64,000 nt of DNA from Peribacillus simplex (GTDB taxonomy: Bacteria; Bacillota; Bacilli; Bacillales; DSM-1321): NCBI RefSeq assembly GCF_001578185.1, contig NZ_CP011008.1, positions 1,454,001-1,518,000 of the forward strand, read 5' to 3'. Under the pieces are notes generated by a model, which ran no database searches, was not told the DNA's origin, and was given only the letters and a program-made list of their open reading frames with translations. A program made the position numbers and the translations under genes. This document shows positions 47,261-57,559 of the stretch, in pieces (position 1 is the stretch's first letter; every line of letters begins with the position of its first letter).

Positions 47261-47857
47261 TCATTCTTTATAGTGATTGGATTGATCATCTTGCTCTTTA
47301 TCAAGTTTTTTCCTTTCCGAATTATCAAGTTTATTTTTTTCCTTATCAATGGCCTTTGAAGGCGTTGGGGTTAAAATATCACCAGGAACCTCAGGAATGA
47401 CTCGACTTGTGATATCAGCCAATTCATTTAGTATCCCTGTTACCGGTTTACCGTCTTTAATATCCTTTGCTACCTCCCTGATCCGTTCATTTAAATCCGG
47501 GTCCGCAACGATGATGGCATTTGCACCGTTAGGATCGTGTTTTAAAGTTTCTCCAACTGAATACTTAATCGTTCCTACCTGTGAACGCTCAATATCTTGG
47601 TCAATATCTATTCCGACAATGGCATATTTGCCAAGTACGACTGCCGTGGCATCGTTCACCTCCGGAATGGATTTAGCCAAACCTGTGAGTCTCTGTGCTG
47701 TTTCCTGACCTGTAGTTCTGTCTGTTTCCTGGATGGTCGAGTTATTGACTTTTGTTATATTATTTTTAGCATTATTTTCAGACGCTCCATTTTTATTATT
47801 CATTGAGCAACCTGTCATCAGCAGAACAGCAGCGAGTGACAATATGATTTTTTGCAA
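47261..47857 (-). CDS. ylaJ: YhcN/YlaJ-family sporulation lipoprotein
   Basis: A 198-residue lipoprotein. The lipobox LMTGC gives Cys17, an Asn-rich linker follows, then the YhcN/YlaJ domain (about 50-155) with AKSIPEVNDATAVVLGKYAIVGID and a charged C-terminal tail. Relatives are found in spore membranes and coat/cortex. It starts at TTG after AAGGAGGTTGTACA. It keeps its place between ylaI and ylaK. Confidence 0.92.
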   Translation of the reverse strand: MQKIILSLAAVLLMTGCSMNNKNGASENNAKNNITKVNNSTIQETDRTTGQETAQRLTGLAKSIPEVNDATAVVLGKYAIVGIDIDQDIERSQVGTIKYSVGETLKHDPNGANAIIVADPDLNERIREVAKDIKDGKPVTGILNELADITSRVIPEVPGDILTPTPSKAIDKEKNKLDNSERKKLDKEQDDQSNHYKE

Positions 47858-48123
47858 TGTACAACCTCCTTAATGTTTATCATTAGTTACAGCCTGTCCA
47901 CACCGGCTAAGTCTGATGCATATAAGTATAAAATGAAGCGAAGCAGGGTGTAATCCATGTTGAGTAAAGCATTCTTTGCTGGAAGTTTTCTCTATAGTCT
48001 GTAAATGTTCTTCTATCTTTATGCAAAGGAACATATATTTTATCAACAGTCTCGTCCGCTACATAACTGCTTAGTGTAGTAAATGGTAAGGCATATCCTA
48101 AAGAGCAGGCAGGAGGCGTCATA

Positions 48124-49455
48124 TTGGGGAAAAAAATCTATGTTTTAGATACGAATGTCCTGTTGCAGGATCCATATTCGATTTATTCATTCGGAGATAA
48201 TGAAGTTGTCATTCCAGCAGTCGTACTAGAAGAATTGGATTCGAAGAAAAGGTATATGGATGAAATCGGAAGGAATGCCAGGCAAGTATCGAAATTGATC
48301 GACAGCTTCCGTGAAAAAGGGAAGCTTCATCAAAGCATTCCGCTTCATAATGGGGGCAGCCTAAGAATTGAACTCAATCACCGTTCATTTCATAAGCTTC
48401 AGGAAATTTTCGTGGAGAAAACGAACGATAACAGAATATTGGCTGTCGCAAAAAATTTATCTTTGGAAGAAGAGACAAAGGAAAATGGGAAAACGGTCAT
48501 TTTGGTTAGCAAAGATACTCTCGTCAGGGTAAAAGCCGATGCAATCGGACTCGAGGCAGAGGACTTTTTAAATGATCGTGTCGTAGAAATGGATCATATA
48601 TACGGTGGCCATAAAGAAGTATTTGTATCAATTGATAATCTGAATAAGTTTTATGAGAAAAGTTTTTTGGCACTTGAAGAACTTACAAAGGATTCCTATT
48701 ATCCAAATCAATTCCTTTTGATGAAGGACACGCTGGGCAGTTCAGCTTCTGCGATTGGGATTGTGGATGAGAACTGCAGGTTGGTTAAGAAATTGATGTA
48801 TGAAGGGGAACATATTTGGGGAATTAAACCGAGAAACGTCCAGCAGACGATGGCCCTCGATTTGCTGCTTCGTTCGGATATTCAACTTGTGACGCTTATT
48901 GGTAAGGCAGGGACAGGTAAGACTTTATTGGCATTGGCAACAGGATTAATGCAAACTGAAGATTTGTCACAATATAAGAAACTTCTGGTCGCCAGGCCAA
49001 TTGTGCCGGTTGGTAAGGATATTGGTTATCTGCCAGGGGAAAAAGAAGAAAAGTTAAGACCGTGGATGCAGCCTATTTTTGATAATCTTCAGTTTTTGTT
49101 CAATACGAAAAAACCAGGGGAATTGGATGCCATTTTAGCTGGCATGAGTTCGATTGAAGTGGAAGCCCTGACATATATCAGGGGAAGGAGCATCCCAGAT
49201 CAGTTCATCATCATCGATGAAGCCCAGAATTTAACAAAACATGAGGTTAAGACCATATTGACGAGAGTCGGGGAGCGGAGCAAAATTGTATTAATGGGAG
49301 ATCCTGAGCAAATAGATCATCCTTATTTAGATGAATATAATAATGGGTTGACCTATGTGGTTGAAAAATTCAAGACCGAGCGTATTGCAGGCCATGTTAA
49401 ATTGATAAAAGGGGAAAGATCGGGATTGGCCCAACTCGCTGCAACACTTTTATAA
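48124..49455 (+). CDS. ylaK: PIN-PhoH ATPase YlaK
   Basis: A 443-residue protein. An N-terminal PIN nuclease domain (about 1-150) has acidic residues in VLDTNVLLQDP and LEELDSKK and NDNRILAVAK. A C-terminal PhoH ATPase (about 235-443) has Walker A GKAGTGKT (near 261) and Walker B FIIIDEAQNLT. Related PIN-PhoH proteins act as RNA helicase/ribonucleases. The TTG start follows AGGAGGCG. It is monocistronic and keeps its B. subtilis position. Confidence 0.93.
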   Translation: MGKKIYVLDTNVLLQDPYSIYSFGDNEVVIPAVVLEELDSKKRYMDEIGRNARQVSKLIDSFREKGKLHQSIPLHNGGSLRIELNHRSFHKLQEIFVEKTNDNRILAVAKNLSLEEETKENGKTVILVSKDTLVRVKADAIGLEAEDFLNDRVVEMDHIYGGHKEVFVSIDNLNKFYEKSFLALEELTKDSYYPNQFLLMKDTLGSSASAIGIVDENCRLVKKLMYEGEHIWGIKPRNVQQTMALDLLLRSDIQLVTLIGKAGTGKTLLALATGLMQTEDLSQYKKLLVARPIVPVGKDIGYLPGEKEEKLRPWMQPIFDNLQFLFNTKKPGELDAILAGMSSIEVEALTYIRGRSIPDQFIIIDEAQNLTKHEVKTILTRVGERSKIVLMGDPEQIDHPYLDEYNNGLTYVVEKFKTERIAGHVKLIKGERSGLAQLAATLL

Positions 49456-49458
49456 TAC

Positions 49459-49487
49459 AATCGGCAAGGGAGTCCCCCTTGCCGATT
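49459..49487 (+). terminator. Hairpin after ylaK
   Basis: The 12-bp perfect stem AATCGGCAAGGG/CCCTTGCCGATT has no clean T run after it, so it may stabilise the 3' end rather than act as a strong intrinsic terminator. Confidence 0.6.
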
Positions 49488-49521
49488 GCCTTAAAGTTTT
49501 GTGATCATTATGGGCTAAGTC

Positions 49522-50025
49522 TTATTTAACAGTGAAAGACCGTACATTTTTTATCGGATCATTGATGTTGGAAGCATCTCCGAAATAAATTTCCAAAGGA
49601 CCACCCTCGGATACTTTAAGCGGCTTTCCATCCTTTGAAAAGCCAAGGAAAAATTTAAGTGCAACTTCCAACGGGAATGTAAGTTCCTTATCATCGGTCG
49701 TAACGATGACTTCAGTTACCCCATTTTCAAGTTCCGCATTTTTTAAAAAAGGTTCAAACGGGATGCCGAAGGTCCCTTCCAGCAATCTTTGCTTCTCGAA
49801 TTTTCGTTCCGTTTTTAATGTGGGTGGCATTGTTGCGCCTTCCTGTATTTCTTTTTGCCAGTGTTTGGAGGCGGCAATCGTATATTCTTCTAATTCATTG
49901 ACTTGGACTCTTTCAGCGTGGAAATATGTATCAATTTCAACTTTACGATCATCAAAAATCCACACTCCAGGATCTAGCGTAATTGGATATTTCACTTTTC
50001 CATTAATAAATACGATGGGTTCCAA
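49522..50025 (-). CDS. ylaL: YlaL-like protein
   Basis: A 167-residue soluble protein. It opens EPIVFINGKVKYPITLDPGVWIFDDRKVE, here in two parts: EPIVFINGKVKYPIT and LDPGVWIFDDRK; later comes SEGGPLEIYFGDA. The position between ylaK and ylaN fits ylaL of B. subtilis, and the beginning resembles it as I recall. The TTG at 50025 is preferred, with AAAGGA nine bases upstream; an ATG three codons earlier lies inside that site. The function is unknown. Confidence 0.75.
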   Translation of the reverse strand: MEPIVFINGKVKYPITLDPGVWIFDDRKVEIDTYFHAERVQVNELEEYTIAASKHWQKEIQEGATMPPTLKTERKFEKQRLLEGTFGIPFEPFLKNAELENGVTEVIVTTDDKELTFPLEVALKFFLGFSKDGKPLKVSEGGPLEIYFGDASNINDPIKNVRSFTVK

Positions 50026-50164
50026 ATATCTCATTCCTTTCTGTTGCTCTTTAATAATTATAATCAATTATAATTGAAATGTCACATCTGCACGATGGTG
50101 AACAATTTCTATATCTGGCTATTTTCAGCTGAGGGGTGTGTGTGCTATCTCGATGGTAAATTGT

Positions 50165-50193
50165 TTGTCAATGTCCTTGCTTTTTCATAAAAC
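50165..50193 (+). promoter_or_regulatory. Candidate promoter of ylaN
   Basis: TTGTCA and TAAAAC, 17 bases apart, lie 54 bases before the ylaN ATG. The -10 is weak. Confidence 0.35.
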
Positions 50194-50246
50194 TAAAGGT
50201 AGAATTTAAAGATAAGATTTAATCGCTCTGAGCGGGGGGATTTAAC

Positions 50247-50528
50247 ATGGCATCTGATATGCTTGTCAATCATCGAGAAAAAGCTTATGCTTTATTAAAA
50301 GCAGATGCTGACAAGATTCTAAAACTGATAAAAGTTCAAATGGAAAATCTCACTATGCCTCAATGTCCTTTATATGAAGAGGTACTTGATACACAAATGT
50401 TCGGCCTATCACGAGAAATTGATTTTGCCGTACGCTTAGGCTTGGTAGAGGAAACCGAGGGCAAATCTCTTTTGGAAACCCTTGAACAGGAATTGTCAGT
50501 TTTGCATGAAGCATCATTAAAAAAATAA
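50247..50528 (+). CDS. ylaN: YlaN, iron-linked small protein
   Basis: A 93-residue helical protein, [20 protein letters not shown] to [19 protein letters not shown], matching YlaN over its full length. The homologue is essential in B. subtilis under low iron, and recent work links it to Fe(II) and Fur. The ATG follows a GAGCGGGGGG site. It ends in its own terminator. In B. subtilis ftsW follows; here it does not. Confidence 0.93.
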   Translation: MASDMLVNHREKAYALLKADADKILKLIKVQMENLTMPQCPLYEEVLDTQMFGLSREIDFAVRLGLVEETEGKSLLETLEQELSVLHEASLKK

Positions 50529-50543
50529 TAAATAAAACATACT

Positions 50544-50580
50544 AACTCAAACAAATCTCGATGATTGTTTGAGTTTTTTA
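50544..50580 (+). terminator. Terminator of ylaN
   Basis: The 11-bp perfect stem AACTCAAACAA/TTGTTTGAGTT is followed by TTTTA. Confidence 0.85.
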
Positions 50581-50636
50581 TTTATGTACATCTATTAGTC
50601 GAAAGTGTTATACTATATTAAATAATGTCATACTAA

Positions 50637-50834
50637 TTAAATGTGCATATGCTTAATGGGGCTTTTTTTATTTTTTGTTTTTTGAATTTTCAATGTACGG
50701 TTTAATCCCATCGACGCTTTCAATCTAGCATTTAAACCTGGTGGTGGCATTGTTGAATTAACAATCGTTCCGTTAGGCGGAAGAACAGCGAATTCCTTGT
50801 GTTTACCTACGAATGTTCGTAATTTTTCATTTTT
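50637..50834 (-). pseudogene. Orphan reading-frame remnant in the ylaN-pycA gap
   Basis: A minus-strand frame of 65 codons with no start codon at its beginning. It reads LRTFVGKHKEFAVLPPNG, TIVNSTMPPPGLNARLKAS and then Lys/Asn-rich sequence. The Pro/Gly-rich middle part looks like coding DNA; the AT-rich flanks do not. I cannot name the family. It may be a fragment left by a rearrangement that also removed ftsW from this place. The rest of the 617-base gap is AT-rich, with a weak hairpin (51073-51103) before pycA. Confidence 0.35.
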
Positions 50835-51145
50835 TTATTGTATTCAGTTTATTTTAGTATTATGGTTATATTAATTGTATTTTAAATCCAACTGATTACC
50901 TTTTGATAATATATTATAATAACTAAATTTTCTTTTGCTAATTTGGTAAGGTTCCTATTTTGTATTTATGGATGAAAAAACGAAAATATTAATATATATC
51001 GAAATAATTACATTAGCAAGAAAAAGAGCCTTATCAGATCGGTCTCCCTTTTGGGGAAATAAACTTATGAATAAAAAGTGGTGAATCTATCACGCTTTTT
51101 TTTCTATATATTCAATAAAAATACATATTGATTAGGGTGGTAGCA

Positions 51146-54100
51146 ATGGGGAAACGTATAGAAAAAGTACTTGCGGCAAATCGTGGAGAAATAGCGATAC
51201 GAATTTTTCGGGCATGTACGGAATTAGACATTCATACAGTTGCAATCTATTCGAAGGAAGATTATGGTTCTTATCACCGATATAAAGCGGATGAGGCATA
51301 TTTGGTTGGGGAAGGCAAAAAGCCGATTGATGCATACCTGGATATTGAAGGCATAATCGCGATTGCCAAAATGAGCGGAGTTGATGCGATTCATCCCGGT
51401 TATGGTTTCCTTTCAGAAAATATTGACTTTGCGAAACGTTGTGAGGAAGAAGGAATCATCTTCATCGGACCAGAATCAAGACACCTAGATATGTTTGGTG
51501 ACAAAGTGAAAGCTAGAACACAAGCTGAACTAGCTGATATTCCGGTCATCCCTGGTAGCGAGGGACCGGTGACCAATGTTGAAGAAGTAAAGGAATTTGG
51601 AAAACAATACGGTTTTCCAATTATTATAAAAGCATCCTTGGGCGGCGGCGGACGTGGAATGCGGATTGTCGAAAAAATCGAAGAAGTTGAAGAGGCATAT
51701 GATCGCGCAAAATCAGAAGCTAAAGCAGCCTTTGGTAACGATGAAGTCTATGTAGAGAGATTCATACAGAATCCAAAGCATATCGAAGTTCAGATTTTGG
51801 CTGATACTCATGGGAATATCGTCCATCTGTATGAACGTGACTGTTCCGTTCAAAGAAGGCATCAAAAAGTTGTGGAAGTGGCACCTTCCGTATCCCTTTC
51901 CGAGGATTTAAGGGAAAGGATTTGTGAGGCAGCGGTCAAGTTGGCGAAGAATATTGATTATGTAAATGCTGGTACGGTCGAGTTCCTTGTGGCAAATGGC
52001 GAATTTTACTTTATTGAAGTCAATCCACGGGTGCAGGTTGAACATACCATTACTGAAATGATTACGGGCATTGATATCGTTCAATCTCAAATCATGGTAG
52101 CCGAAGGGCATGAGCTCCATGGCAAAAAGATCGGGATCCCCGAACAAGCAGGGATTAAAACGCATGGATACGCAATTCAATCACGGGTGACCACTGAGGA
52201 CCCGTTGAATAATTTCATGCCTGATACCGGGAAAATGATGGTATATCGTTCCGGTGGTGGATTTGGTGTCCGTCTGGACGCTGGGAATGGATTCCAAGGT
52301 GCAGTCATCACACCATATTATGATTCCCTTCTCGTTAAACTTTCTACTCATGCACTTTCATTTGAGCAGGCAGCTTCTAAAATGGTTCGTAACCTTAAGG
52401 AATTCAGGATTCGTGGAATTAAAACAAATATCCCCTTCCTTGAAAATGTTGTTAAACATGAAAAATTCATAAATGGGGAATACGATACATCATTCATCGA
52501 TTCAACACCGGAATTATTTAGCTTCCCAATCAGAAAAGACCGTGGGACCAAAATGCTTTCATATATCGGAAATGTAACTGTGAATGGTTTCCCAGGCGTC
52601 GAGAAAAAGAAAAAACCTGTTTTCGATCCAGCTCCAATTCCGAATGTTGGTGGCCTGCCGCTTATCTCGGGTACAAAAAATATACTTGAACAGCAGGGTG
52701 CAGAGGGACTGGTCAATTGGATTAAAGAACAGAAAGAGGTATTGATCACAGATACGACTTTCCGTGATGCACATCAATCTTTACTGGCGACAAGAATTAG
52801 ATCGAAGGATATCCTTGATATCGCTGAGCCTACAGCAAAACTCCTTCCTGATTTATTTTCAATGGAAATGTGGGGCGGGGCAACTTTCGATGTAGCTTAT
52901 CGATTCTTGAAAGAAGATCCATGGGACAGGCTGTTAAGTTTCAGGAAAAAAGCACCGAATGTCCTTTTACAAATGCTTTTAAGGGCTTCAAATGCAGTTG
53001 GTTATAAAAATTACCCTGATAATGTCATTCGTGAATTCGTCGAGAAATCAGCGGATGCTGGCATTGATGTTTTCCGGATTTTCGATAGTTTAAACTGGGT
53101 TAAAGGGATGGAAGTGGCTATTGATGCAGTCCGTCAATCCGGCAAAATTGCGGAAGCGGCCATTTGTTATACCGGGGATTTGAATGATCCATCACGCAGT
53201 AAATATAATATCGGATACTATAAAAATATGGCGGTGGAATTGGAAAATGCCGGTGCCCATATTTTAGCGATAAAGGATATGGCTGGCCTCTTGAAACCGG
53301 ATGCTGCTTACCGACTTGTATCGGAACTGAAAGAAACTACATCCCTTCCGATCCATTTGCATACTCATGATACAAGCGGAAATGGAATTTTCATGTATTC
53401 AAAAGCGATTGAAGCTGGTGTGGATATCGTTGATACGGCGATTGGGTCTTTAGCTGGCCTTACTTCGCAGCCAAGTGTACAAACGCTTCATTATGCTCTG
53501 GAGGGGTCAAGCAGACAGCCTAAATTGGAAGTCGATTCACTAGAGCGGTTAGGCGAATACTGGGGAGAGGTAAGAAAATTCTACCATGACTTCGAAAGTG
53601 GCATGAATGCACCTCATACCGAAGTGTACAAACACGAGATGCCTGGCGGTCAATATAGTAATCTGCAGCAGCAAGCTAAAGCTGTGGGGCTGGGAGATCG
53701 CTGGAATGAAGTGAAAGAAATGTACCAGCGCGTCAATGCAATGTTCGGAGATATCGTAAAAGTAACGCCTTCATCCAAAGTTGTAGGAGACATGGCCTTA
53801 TTCATGGTGCAAAATAACCTTTCTGAAGAAGATGTTCTGACAAAAGGCAAATCCATCGATTTCCCTGATTCAGTCATAGAGTTATTCGAAGGCTATCTGG
53901 GTCAGCCTGTTGGTGGATTCCCTGAAGAGCTTCAGGAGGTTATCCTGAAAGGGAAAAAACCTATAACAGTAAGACCGGGTGAATTATTGGAGGAAGTGGA
54001 CTTTACTTCCCTTAAAGAAGAATTATTCAAGGAATTGGGACGGGCTGTCACTGATTTCGATGCGCTTGCATACGCCCTATATCCAAAAGTGTTCTTGGAC

Positions 54101-54583
54101 TACAATAAAACAATTGAGCTGTTTGGAGATGTTTCCAACCTTGATACCGCGACTTTCTTATATGGTATGAGGCTAGGTGAAGAAATCGAAGTCGAAATTG
54201 AAAAGGGTAAAACGCTCATCGTTAAATTAGTTTCAATCGGTCAACCATTGGCTGATGGAACACGGGTCGTGTATTTTGAGTTGAATGGTCAATCACGTGA
54301 AGTGATCATCAAGGATGAAAACATTAAATCCTCCGTTATATCAAAAATGAAAGCTGACCCTAAAAATAAAGAACAAATCGGTGCGACAATGCCAGGTACG
54401 GTTATTCGTGTAGTAGTAGAGAAAGGCGATCAGGTCAAACAGGGTGATCACCTGATCATTACGGAAGCGATGAAAATGGAAACTACCGTACAAGCGCCAT
54501 TCTCTGGGACCATTAAAGACATCTATGTAAAAGATGGAGAAGCGATCAGTACTGGTGATTTATTGATTGAAATAACTAAGTAA
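51146..54583 (+). CDS. pycA: Pyruvate carboxylase
   Basis: A 1145-residue biotin enzyme, as long as the B. subtilis protein (1148). The biotin carboxylase domain (about 1-455) has LAANRGEIAIR and the ATP-grasp loop SLGGGGRGM. The carboxyltransferase barrel (about 530-800) has DTTFRDAHQSLLATR and the metal-binding HTHDTSG. The biotinyl domain has the biotinylated Lys in EAMKMETT (near 1110). It makes oxaloacetate from pyruvate and bicarbonate. The ATG at 51146 follows AGGGTGG. In B. subtilis it is stimulated by apo-DarB; darB is in this window. Confidence 0.97.
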   Translation: MGKRIEKVLAANRGEIAIRIFRACTELDIHTVAIYSKEDYGSYHRYKADEAYLVGEGKKPIDAYLDIEGIIAIAKMSGVDAIHPGYGFLSENIDFAKRCEEEGIIFIGPESRHLDMFGDKVKARTQAELADIPVIPGSEGPVTNVEEVKEFGKQYGFPIIIKASLGGGGRGMRIVEKIEEVEEAYDRAKSEAKAAFGNDEVYVERFIQNPKHIEVQILADTHGNIVHLYERDCSVQRRHQKVVEVAPSVSLSEDLRERICEAAVKLAKNIDYVNAGTVEFLVANGEFYFIEVNPRVQVEHTITEMITGIDIVQSQIMVAEGHELHGKKIGIPEQAGIKTHGYAIQSRVTTEDPLNNFMPDTGKMMVYRSGGGFGVRLDAGNGFQGAVITPYYDSLLVKLSTHALSFEQAASKMVRNLKEFRIRGIKTNIPFLENVVKHEKFINGEYDTSFIDSTPELFSFPIRKDRGTKMLSYIGNVTVNGFPGVEKKKKPVFDPAPIPNVGGLPLISGTKNILEQQGAEGLVNWIKEQKEVLITDTTFRDAHQSLLATRIRSKDILDIAEPTAKLLPDLFSMEMWGGATFDVAYRFLKEDPWDRLLSFRKKAPNVLLQMLLRASNAVGYKNYPDNVIREFVEKSADAGIDVFRIFDSLNWVKGMEVAIDAVRQSGKIAEAAICYTGDLNDPSRSKYNIGYYKNMAVELENAGAHILAIKDMAGLLKPDAAYRLVSELKETTSLPIHLHTHDTSGNGIFMYSKAIEAGVDIVDTAIGSLAGLTSQPSVQTLHYALEGSSRQPKLEVDSLERLGEYWGEVRKFYHDFESGMNAPHTEVYKHEMPGGQYSNLQQQAKAVGLGDRWNEVKEMYQRVNAMFGDIVKVTPSSKVVGDMALFMVQNNLSEEDVLTKGKSIDFPDSVIELFEGYLGQPVGGFPEELQEVILKGKKPITVRPGELLEEVDFTSLKEELFKELGRAVTDFDALAYALYPKVFLDYNKTIELFGDVSNLDTATFLYGMRLGEEIEVEIEKGKTLIVKLVSIGQPLADGTRVVYFELNGQSREVIIKDENIKSSVISKMKADPKNKEQIGATMPGTVIRVVVEKGDQVKQGDHLIITEAMKMETTVQAPFSGTIKDIYVKDGEAISTGDLLIEITK

Positions 54584-54693
54584 TATCGTGACTGTGAGCT
54601 TGTAAATGATTTCAGGTATAAATGGTATGCTTGAGGTTTCAAGCTGCTCTGTACCCTCTTTTAGGCAATGTACGGTCACTCGAGTCTCTCTTT

Positions 54694-54738
54694 AAGGTAA
54701 AACAAAAACCACCATTATGGTGGTTTTTGTTTTACCTT
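54694..54738. terminator. 22-bp perfect hairpin between pycA and ctaA
   Basis: AAGGTAAAACAAAAACCACC and two more bases pair exactly with 54717-54738 around one central base. It lies between two convergent genes and should end both transcripts. Confidence 0.85.
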
Positions 54739-54766
54739 ATTATCTTATTGATTGAACAATCAGACA

Positions 54767-55753
54767 TTAACGGGCGGGTATCGTTGGCGTTATATCGTGT
54801 TCACCCTGCCTTTTGACGGTGTGGGTGGGGCTCCCATTTTGCTTGGCCAGGGCATTTTTTTTGCTTCTTGAAGTCAGTAGCATCAAATAGCTCATTACAC
54901 CAAAAAAGCAGGCAATGAATAAAGCGTGTGCCAATGCGATATATAAGTTCTGCCTTGAGAAAATTATAAAGGCCCCAGCGGTAACCTGTAAAAAAACGAG
55001 AATGAATGCAGCAATCCAACCGCCATACAACACTTTTTGATCCCTGTAATATTTTTTTGCAATATAAGCCACATAGGAAACCCAAATGAAAATAGCGCCA
55101 GCAATTGCACGGTGCCCCATCTGAATCCACTCATAAAGGTTGGAGGGGAGCGCGAGGCTGTCATTTACACATAAAGGCCAATCCTTACAGATTAGACTGG
55201 ATTCCGTATGCCTTACGAGAGCACCCGTATATACGACTACCAGACAAAAAATCAATACGCCAATAATATGGAATTTCATTCGTTTATCAACTATAAGTTT
55301 TTCGGCTTCGAACTTCTTGTCGACTTCAAAAATTAATAGTGTCAGTAAAAAGACGGCAGCAAAGGAAATGAGTGATATGCCAAAATGAAGGGCAAGGACG
55401 AAATCGGATTGAGACCAAAGGACGGCAGCAGCTCCAATCAACCCTTGTAATAACAGAAAACCAAAAGAAAGGACGGATAAGAAACGTGCTTCACGGATAT
55501 GGCCGATTTTTCGCCAGGACAAATACGATAAAATTAAAACCAAGAAACCCCCGGCACCTGATACGAGTCGATGTGAAAGCTCAATGACCAATTCTAACGT
55601 GATTTTGTCTGGGATCAATTGGCCATTGCATAATGGCCAGGACCTGCCGCATCCCATGCCGGAATCCGTCTTCGTGACTAAAGCTCCACCCAGTAAGATG
55701 AAAAGCATTACAATCGTAGTTAAAACAGCAAACCATTTAAGAGACGATTTCAC
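54767..55753 (-). CDS. ctaA: Heme A synthase
   Basis: A 328-residue protein with eight membrane helices. Heme-ligand histidines appear in [25 protein letters not shown] and ALAHALF, and a conserved Cys pair lies in an outer loop (LICKDWPLC). It oxidises heme O to heme A. The GTG at 55753 is preferred, with AAAGGTGGGAC seven bases upstream; the frame extends ten more codons to a TTG. A basic 30-residue tail makes it longer than B. subtilis CtaA (306). It is divergent from ctaB. Confidence 0.93.
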   Translation of the reverse strand: MKSSLKWFAVLTTIVMLFILLGGALVTKTDSGMGCGRSWPLCNGQLIPDKITLELVIELSHRLVSGAGGFLVLILSYLSWRKIGHIREARFLSVLSFGFLLLQGLIGAAAVLWSQSDFVLALHFGISLISFAAVFLLTLLIFEVDKKFEAEKLIVDKRMKFHIIGVLIFCLVVVYTGALVRHTESSLICKDWPLCVNDSLALPSNLYEWIQMGHRAIAGAIFIWVSYVAYIAKKYYRDQKVLYGGWIAAFILVFLQVTAGAFIIFSRQNLYIALAHALFIACFFGVMSYLMLLTSRSKKNALAKQNGSPTHTVKRQGEHDITPTIPAR

Positions 55754-56358
55754 TAGTAGTCCCACCTTTTTCTCTGTAGCCAAATTAGGTTGTTCAATAA
55801 AATTAATAATAGCATAAGATTTTTCATAATATTTGTCGAACTTCCTCGATATTACACAATTTAGAATGATTTTACAAGTTCAGTTAATATTATTGCTATT
55901 AATTAAAATGCCGGAAATAGTTGAAAGTTACAAAAGACTTTGATAGAAATAAAGGGAGTGTAAACCTTCAAGTAGGACCAAAATAGGGACAGAGCCTAGG
56001 GGATGATGATAACAGCATACTATTCATGTTCTTGATGAACATCTAACAAGTGAATTGAAAGTATTGAGACACAAATTGGTCAAAAAATAACCGAAAAATT
56101 TTCACAAAACCTTCCAAAAATGTGTTTTAATATATTGAAGAAATGATTTTACTAAATTTTACTGTTTTTAAGCATGATATTAAGAATGATAGCTCTCGAT
56201 GGATTCCATTTACAACGGCCATTGGTAAATAATTTACTTTTTGTGTACGCTTCCTTGGTTACAAATATCAAAAAGTATGAAATAATGTTCTATAGCATAT
56301 GTAAGTAAGTATTTTTTGCATTTGCGTCTGTGCTGAATGATTTAAAGGAGGAAAACAA
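55754..56358. other. ctaA-ctaB divergent regulatory region
   Basis: No gene is visible in these 605 bases. TTTTCACAAAACC (56099-56111) reads as TTTGTGAAAA on the other strand, close to the ResD consensus TTTGTGAAT, which fits known ResDE control of cta genes in B. subtilis. A hairpin ATGTTC/GAACAT lies at 56026-56042. Promoter positions are uncertain. Confidence 0.4.
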
Positions 56359-57297
56359 ATGTCAGAAACAAGGGGTTTGTCAGATGCTGTCATGAAGGAC
56401 AGTAAAGCCGCCCTTCAATCGGATATACCGGAAACAACAGCTTGGAAGGATTTTCTCGCACTTATAAAAGTGGGGATTGTCAATTCAAATATAATTACAG
56501 CTTTTACCGGCGTATGGTTAGCCCTTCATTTTTCGGGGCTTAGCTTCTTAAGTAATCTTGATGTAGTGTTTTATACACTTGCAGGTTCGGCGCTCATAAT
56601 GGCAGGTTCCTGCAGTTTCAATAATTATTATGACCGTGATATCGATCATTTAATGGAAAGAACGAAAAACCGGCCAACGGTAACTGGTAAAGTACAGCCT
56701 TCAAAGGTATTGGCGTTAAGCTTTGGCTTAATTGCTGCAGGACTGGTATTGCTTGCTTTGACTAATATGACAACTGCCATACTTGGTGCATTCGGCGTCT
56801 TCGCCTATGTTGTCTTATATACCATGGTTTTTAAACGGAGATTTGTCTCGAATACGATAATAGGCAGTATATCAGGAGCGGTACCTCCACTTATCGGGTG
56901 GGCTGCCGTCGACCCGAGCCTTGATACGATCGCTTGGGTCCTGTTCGCGATCATGTTCTTGTGGCAGCCTCCTCATTTTTATGCACTTGCAATGAGACGT
57001 GTCGAAGAATATCGTGCAGCGGGGGTACCAATGCTTCCGGTTGTAAAAGGGTTCAAGGCCGCAAAAAGATCAATCATGTTATGGATCATCTGTTTAATGT
57101 TCGTTCCTTTCTTTTTAACTCCATTAGGAACTCCACTGGTTATTCTTGCTGCATTATTGAGCACAGGTTGGCTTATTTTGGGGATTAAGGGGTATAGGAA
57201 GAAAGATGATGTTAAATGGGCTACATCCATGTTTGTTTATTCTTTAAATTATATGACCATTTTATTTGTAGCTATGGTTATAGTCACACTCATCTAG
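56359..57297 (+). CDS. ctaB: Protoheme IX farnesyltransferase (heme O synthase)
   Basis: A 312-residue UbiA-type prenyltransferase with eight or nine membrane helices. The Asp-rich sites are [19 protein letters not shown] (about residue 90) and the second one around YTMVFKRR. It farnesylates heme B to heme O, the substrate for CtaA. The ATG follows AAAGGAGG. It is separated from ctaC by 262 bases that contain a GCTGC-GGCCTG / CAGGC-GCAGC hairpin (57311-57348), so the rest may have its own promoter or be processed. Confidence 0.95.
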   Translation: MSETRGLSDAVMKDSKAALQSDIPETTAWKDFLALIKVGIVNSNIITAFTGVWLALHFSGLSFLSNLDVVFYTLAGSALIMAGSCSFNNYYDRDIDHLMERTKNRPTVTGKVQPSKVLALSFGLIAAGLVLLALTNMTTAILGAFGVFAYVVLYTMVFKRRFVSNTIIGSISGAVPPLIGWAAVDPSLDTIAWVLFAIMFLWQPPHFYALAMRRVEEYRAAGVPMLPVVKGFKAAKRSIMLWIICLMFVPFFLTPLGTPLVILAALLSTGWLILGIKGYRKKDDVKWATSMFVYSLNYMTILFVAMVIVTLI

Positions 57298-57559
57298 TTT
57301 TTGATAAATAAAAGTTGCTGCGCGGCCTGTTTTTTTACAGGCTGCAGCTTACTTATATATAATGCATTGACCGCCATTCATACATATTAACGGAGAACTT
57401 CAACAGGATCATTCATAAGGGTGGTTACATGAATCATCATAATAATTCCTTAAATTAGGGATTCTTTCTTTTTAGAAATTGACATAGAGAGAATATTCGC
57501 AATTGCGCCCATTTTTATTTTTGTGAGAAAATTTTGACGAAAGAGGGGTTTCTGAAGCT

